Origin: Hyposmocoma kahamanoa
Lineage: Eukaryota > Arthropoda > Insecta > Lepidoptera > Cosmopterigidae
Direction: 5' to 3'
Assembly: GCF_003589595.1 (NCBI RefSeq)
Contig: NW_020653945.1
Coordinates: 7,628,458-7,692,457 of the forward strand
DNA: 64,000 bases
In this document: one piece after another, positions 59,393 through 64,000 of the stretch
How positions within the stretch are numbered: position 1 is the stretch's first letter
How the letters are laid out: every line of letters starts with the position of its first letter
The notes under the pieces: model-generated
The model's input: the letters and a program-made list of their open reading frames with translations, nothing else
Databases searched by the model: none
Told to the model about the DNA's origin: nothing
Position numbers and translations under genes: made by a program

Positions 59393-59645
59393 ATTTTTTT
59401 GTACGATACCAAGTGACGGAACGAAAAAGTCGTCCGCCTGGTGGTAAGCGACACCCCTGTCCAAAACAGTTGCAGTGCCGCTCAGAATTTTAAATCGCAA
59501 ACAGATCTGATGGAGGGTGCCACTGCTCCCGTCACCCAAAGACATGAGTTGACAAGTTGCTAATGCTGACGTTACTGCTTAACGGCAGAAATGGGCAAGG
59601 TGGCAGTACATCCCTGGACGAACTCTTTCACAAGAGACTCTACTA
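59393..59645 (-). repeat. Dispersed retroposon tail, copy 10
   Basis: On plus: tttttttgtacgataccaag, gttgcagtgccgctcagaa, then aactctttcacaagagactc. The block around 'attacaggcaca' is deleted. Confidence 0.75.
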
Positions 59646-60780
59646 ATAATAATATTTTTAGTTTGTGTCCATTAGGTAAGATATTATTATTATACTATTA
59701 TACTCGTATTTACGTTATAATCTAGAATTTCCCTGTTCATTGTTCATTGGTGTACCTGTACCTGCACAGTATGTAAAGAAAATAAAATTTTGAAAACATA
59801 AATCCAATGGAAACTTATAACGCTGTTTGTAATGTTTATTATCGGAAGTAAAAATACACCAATAAGTAAACTACTTAGTAATGTTGGATGTTTTTCCTCT
59901 TGCTCTCATTAAAAAACCAAACACGAGGTTTTATTATTCTGCTGCTGTAAGTCTTCGACACTGTTTTCGAGAAAAATGTTCCTACGCAGTTACAAACTTA
60001 TTGGAGAAATTCTAATAACTAGCTTTCTAATGTGCAAGATAATAAACAACGTTACGATTGTACGAGAAACTGATTACTGACATTCAATAGACACAAAATG
60101 AGAATGAGAAGAAGATAGGAGATTAAAAGTAAAAACCTGGTCTTCTGATTCACTAGAACTTGTGATAAGACGGTTATCTGGCAGAAAATAAAAATGGAGA
60201 GAATTTAAGCATATTTTTAAAATATACAAGATATGATTTTTTCACAATTAGAAATTATTTGCTTAGAAATTATAAAGTTTTTGTTTTTATTATTAACATA
60301 TTTTATTTGTATACAGTACATACACTTCAGTAAATAATCATAATTTTCTTATATGTACACATAGTCACGGTTGTATGTATCTAATGACAGCCAGTGAATG
60401 GAGGATACTGAATCGTGAAATACAAGCCTTGCTTAGTTTGGGATTCAGGAGTTTTAAATATTATATGTAAGTAGCATGTACAACCTTAGATTTTATCTAA
60501 ATGTAACAAATATTATTATTATAAATTCATTTGTTATAATAGTTTACCAACATTTTTTTACTTGCAAATCATATTTCTCTAAAATAACACTCAAGTACCT
60601 ATCGGTTAGAAATAACTAACAACCTTTTACAGTAAATGACCGAACATTCTGTATAGTTTCAATTTCACGTAAATATTTTACCTAGAGTTCATAAAACTTC
60701 AGTTAATTACCTAAAATAGGCACAAAAGAATAACACGGTGATAAATTGATCGAAACTGATACGTATATTACAAATCTATG
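59646..60780. other. No feature seen
   Basis: AT-rich DNA. Confidence 0.5.
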
Positions 60781-60799
60781 TGTTAAGTAGCACAATAGC

Positions 60800-60910
60800 A
60801 GTGGTAGTTCCGCCAGCGTTCGCAGCGCTGCGCAAGCGCAGCGGACGAGGGAAAGTGCAGTCGTATGCGGAAGACACGCTGCGCTGCACCGAGAGTCGAC
60901 TACGGTTCAC
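60800..60910. promoter_or_regulatory. CpG-rich block E
   Basis: gcgttcgcagcgctgcgcaa and neighbouring text form a small CpG-rich island with gc palindromes. Unassigned. Confidence 0.25.
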
Positions 60911-61380
60911 ACTGCAGCATTGCAATCTCACTTTTGTTGGTTTTCGATTAACATTTTTTTAAATTATGCAAACAGGTCAACAGTTGAACGATATGATTCA
61001 TGAAAGTGATAAAGATTGCCAATAGAAGTTTAAAAAGTAGTTTTTAATTCGGCTCCGAATTTGTTTCAAATAATGACACTATTGCGTCACGTTTATTTTG
61101 GTATGATGGAAGAGTTAGTATGTACTATTGAAATATAACTTTACAACCCACATGCAGTCATATTAGTGGATGTGGAGTATAGTCATCAATATCAGGACGG
61201 CGAGAGTGGATTGAACGGTCGAAAGTAAAACCATACAATGCGCCTGCGGCTGTTAAATGAATCCGAAATTACTGAATATACAATTTCCATAAATAACCCT
61301 TAAGAATTTATTGCCTATATTACTACTGATAAAAAAGTCTCTAGGTCAGTGGTAATAGTAAAATGCGAAAATCTTATAGT

Positions 61381-61469
61381 ACAGTCGGTCCCCTCACTTA
61401 GGTATCCACTATTTGTATAGCATTTAGTACAAATAGTGGATATTTAATTGAGGGCACCGACCCTACTGT
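61381..61469. mobile_element. Stem-loop of 89 bases with CAGT ends (MITE-like or hairpin RNA)
   Basis: 5' arm 61381-61417 pairs with 3' arm 61428-61469 with a few mismatches and one 5-base bulge. tatccactatttgta pairs perfectly next to the loop. The outer end reads tacagt...actgtc, the kind of end seen in Tc1/mariner-like MITEs. The length and bulges would also fit a miRNA precursor. No mature miRNA that I know matches. Confidence 0.65.
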
Positions 61470-61634
61470 CAAAAATACAACAGAGTATGATTAAAAAAGC
61501 TATAAAGATGTAAGTATCGTATTGAAAGCAAAGATTTTACACGTATTATACGTTACAGTTGTTTAGACTCATCCAGCAGAGATACGAAGTGCATTAAAGC
61601 GATCTGCCAACGTGGAGTACAGCAAAATAGCGTT

Positions 61635-61770
61635 ACGTATGCACTAGCTGCGAGCTCTTCCGCGTACGAGCCGCGAGCAGGAAACACGGCACTTTCCCTT
61701 TTACCCGCGCACAGCAGCCGACCACTATGCCGCGCTATGCATCATTATAACCCCGCCAGTTCAAACCTCA
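61635..61770. promoter_or_regulatory. CpG-rich block F
   Basis: GC-richer stretch with gcgagctcttccgcg and cgcgcacagcagccg text. No TATA or initiator can be placed with confidence. Confidence 0.2.
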
Positions 61771-61799
61771 TCGAACACGCAACTCTATGTACCATCCAT

Positions 61800-63668
61800 G
61801 TGACCTCCGCAACTTCGCTGCAATATCATGCAGTTAACCAACAAATGAGGTTAAGTGCTCAATGTTCCATGATGCAAGGCAGCTGCTAAACATTGAAATT
61901 AAAATCGAAGTTGAGTTTAGGATAGAAAAGCAGGAAATGTAATACTTGCTACGTCTACCGTCCTTTGATCGTAGCTTTTGACGTCCAAGTTTAATTAAGC
62001 ATGACTTATTTTGATTTGTGAAATTCAATCTTAAGTTCAGAATTATATCATTATTCAATTAAAATCAATTCTATTTTGCATAAAAAGTAATTCAATGTTT
62101 TTATAATTTAACCCCTTCGTTTGCGGATAGCTCATGAATAATTCATTATTGCAAAATAACCGGTTGTGTTAACTGACGTAAGATTCCCCGTTGATCATAA
62201 AAGTCGCGAAAGAATAGAAGTGAAATTAGTTCACCGCTAAAACGGGTTCTGAATGAATTTTCTGTAAAATGTTTAATCTGAATTTGTGTGTACGAGTCAA
62301 ACTGGCTGACATAATACAGACGAAAAGGCGCCTTCAGTTGACCTAGATACAGAACTCGGACAGTGACCCCACGGCTGAGACTCGTGTCGGGCCGCAATAG
62401 GGTGGAGAAATGCTTTCCTGCGCGAAAATTTGGGAAGAAATTAAATAACCACTGAAAAATTCTCGTTCCTATTTGGTAACTATATCGATCGGGGTCTAGA
62501 ATAATTTAACATTTTCAAATAATTGGAGATTTTAAGTATTGACACGAGGGTACATCAGGGCGACAAATTTGAATGGAGTGCGGAGTTCACGATCGACCGG
62601 CGACCTCCCGAAACTAGGGCGACCCTAGTCTGGAAGGCTTGTGTTCTGCCAATATTTCACAAATGCTCCATTCTAAAAGACGTCTGTGAGATTAAGCCAA
62701 AACGAACCGAATATAATTATGTTTAACTTTAGGAACTTTCTTGCGTAGCCATCTTGATAAATTAGAATTAGGTTTTTAGTAAATTGCAAATGAAGCTGCA
62801 CATACCTTTTACTTTTTATTTAATGTTTATTTCTTAATTTATGTTTCAGGTTTTGTAATATATGTCATTTCTTTGCAAATTGTTTGATTTTATTTTATTT
62901 TATTTAATACTAATTTATTCAGTGCATTATAACGCGCACACACTCATAGCATTATTGTCAGAAGGTCTTTGATCATTTGGTATTTTGATTTTATTAAGTT
63001 AGTGATGTTATGTCGTCGGGCCAATCAAAATGATTTGTATTTGATTTTAAGAAATAATGTTTGTGATTGTTATTAGTGTAAATGAATAGTTTAAAAAAGA
63101 AAGACATTTGTCAGAAACCACACTGGTAACTGCTGGCCTTTTAAGGGGCCATAAAAATAATAAGATTTTATTTTAGTTATTATTTCTTTCCCATACAGGT
63201 CACCAGCTCATTGAAGTAATTTTAAAATTAATTTTAAATTCGTGAGCAAAATATACAATTTAAAGGTGGACTGCACACCACACAGTGTATGAACGTATCA
63301 CCAATTTTCATGATTTGTAAACGCTTCCTGTACCGAGATTGGAAGTCTTAAATTGAAAGTAGGCATTGCAATCGGGCACTTCATATCAGAAACTAAGAAA
63401 ATGATTACCTAGTAGTAGTAAACTAATGCTCATATGTACACTATATAAGGTACTAAATGTAAAGCAACAGTACGCATTAAGTACCTGTAGTATTGAGGGC
63501 GTTTAAGAGTTACTAGGCGCTGAAGGAAATCGTTAACCTACTATTTGTACCTCTTGTATTGTAGCTTTCATTTGATACGCTTAAAACTTTATGTTCAGCA
63601 TGTAGCGATTTAATAACCATTCTCCACGTTTATGTTAAAATATTTTCTCTAAGACCCAGCTACATTAA
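61800..63668. other. No feature seen
   Basis: AT-rich DNA with two unassigned open frames (62397-62146 minus, 62523-62726 plus). Confidence 0.45.
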
Positions 63669-63962
63669 CTTGTGAAAAAGTTCGTCCAGTGTAGTACTGC
63701 CACGTTACCTAATTCTGCCGCCAAGCACTAATGTCAGCATTACTGTGTTCCGGTTTTGAAGGGTAAGGGTGCTAGTGAAATTACAGGCACTTGGGACTTG
63801 TCAACTTATGTCTCAGGGTGATGAGCGCAGTGTCAGTGCCCCTCAGATCTTTGTGATTTAAAACTCTGAGTGGTACTTACTGCAACTGTTATGGACAGGC
63901 GTGTAGTTTTCCGCCTGGCGTACGACTTATTCGTCTCGGCACTAGATATTATATTAAAAAAA
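63669..63962 (+). repeat. Dispersed retroposon tail, copy 11
   Basis: Plus-strand copy from cttgtgaaaaagttcgtcc to gatattatattaaaaaaat, with 'tctgccgccaagcactaatg' and 'attacaggcacttggg' intact. Confidence 0.8.
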
Positions 63963-64000
63963 TACTTGCCTCTATAGGCACTATTGCTTAACATAGGTTT

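Noticed and set aside
1..64000. CRISPR array, bacterial operon, phage or rRNA genes
   Set aside because: No regularly spaced repeats, no operon-like gene packing and no rRNA blocks; composition and repeats are those of an insect nuclear genome.

Overview
This is AT-rich, repeat-dense, gene-poor eukaryotic DNA, most likely from an insect. Several dispersed repeats look like ones I know from Lepidoptera (moths and butterflies). They include a short retroposon tail present eleven times, a retroposon tail beginning 'tgcccgcgacttcgtctgcg', and the 'cgacttcaaaaaggaggagg' repeat. The species call is inference from repeat type and composition. I recognise no complete protein-coding gene. Most open frames over 60 codons are chance frames, several of them running through repeats or CpG-rich islands. 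The window could be intergenic DNA or long introns of a gene whose exons lie mostly outside.

Layout. 0-11.8 kb: retroposon tails, three hairpin or inverted-repeat elements, a tRNA-like repeat and a CpG-rich island. 11.9-12.3 kb: the best candidate coding exon (33 codons, then a good splice donor). 12.3-19.2 kb: unique AT-rich DNA leading into CpG-rich islands at 15.5-16.4 kb and a set of recurring motifs at 16.2-19.1 kb, including a perfect 25-base repeat spaced 1,024 bases apart. 19.5-31.3 kb: tRNA-related repeats, a TG microsatellite holding a 10-N gap, and two copies of a terminal-inverted-repeat (TIR) MITE in opposite orientation, one nested in an older repeat. 31.6-43 kb: hairpin repeats, retroposon tails and a possible reverse-transcriptase scrap. 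43-50 kb: mostly unique, with CpG-rich islands and a 39-codon ORF behind a TATA box. 50-64 kb: a deleted hAT transposon nested in a palindromic tRNA-like repeat, more retroposon tails, more hairpin repeats and a CAGT-ended stem-loop.

The most unusual material is a family of roughly 100-205 bp hairpin repeats. They open with AGGAAATGAAAC and many close with CTCGA(T). At least five of eight copies have 9-13 bp flanking direct repeats (target-site duplications) readable directly in the sequence. Second is the motif cluster at 16-19 kb, whose dyads resemble nuclear-receptor (EcR/USP-type) sites. Third is the nested hAT and tRNA-like palindrome at 53.5-54.7 kb. No rRNA gene, functional tRNA, CRISPR array or bacterial feature was seen.
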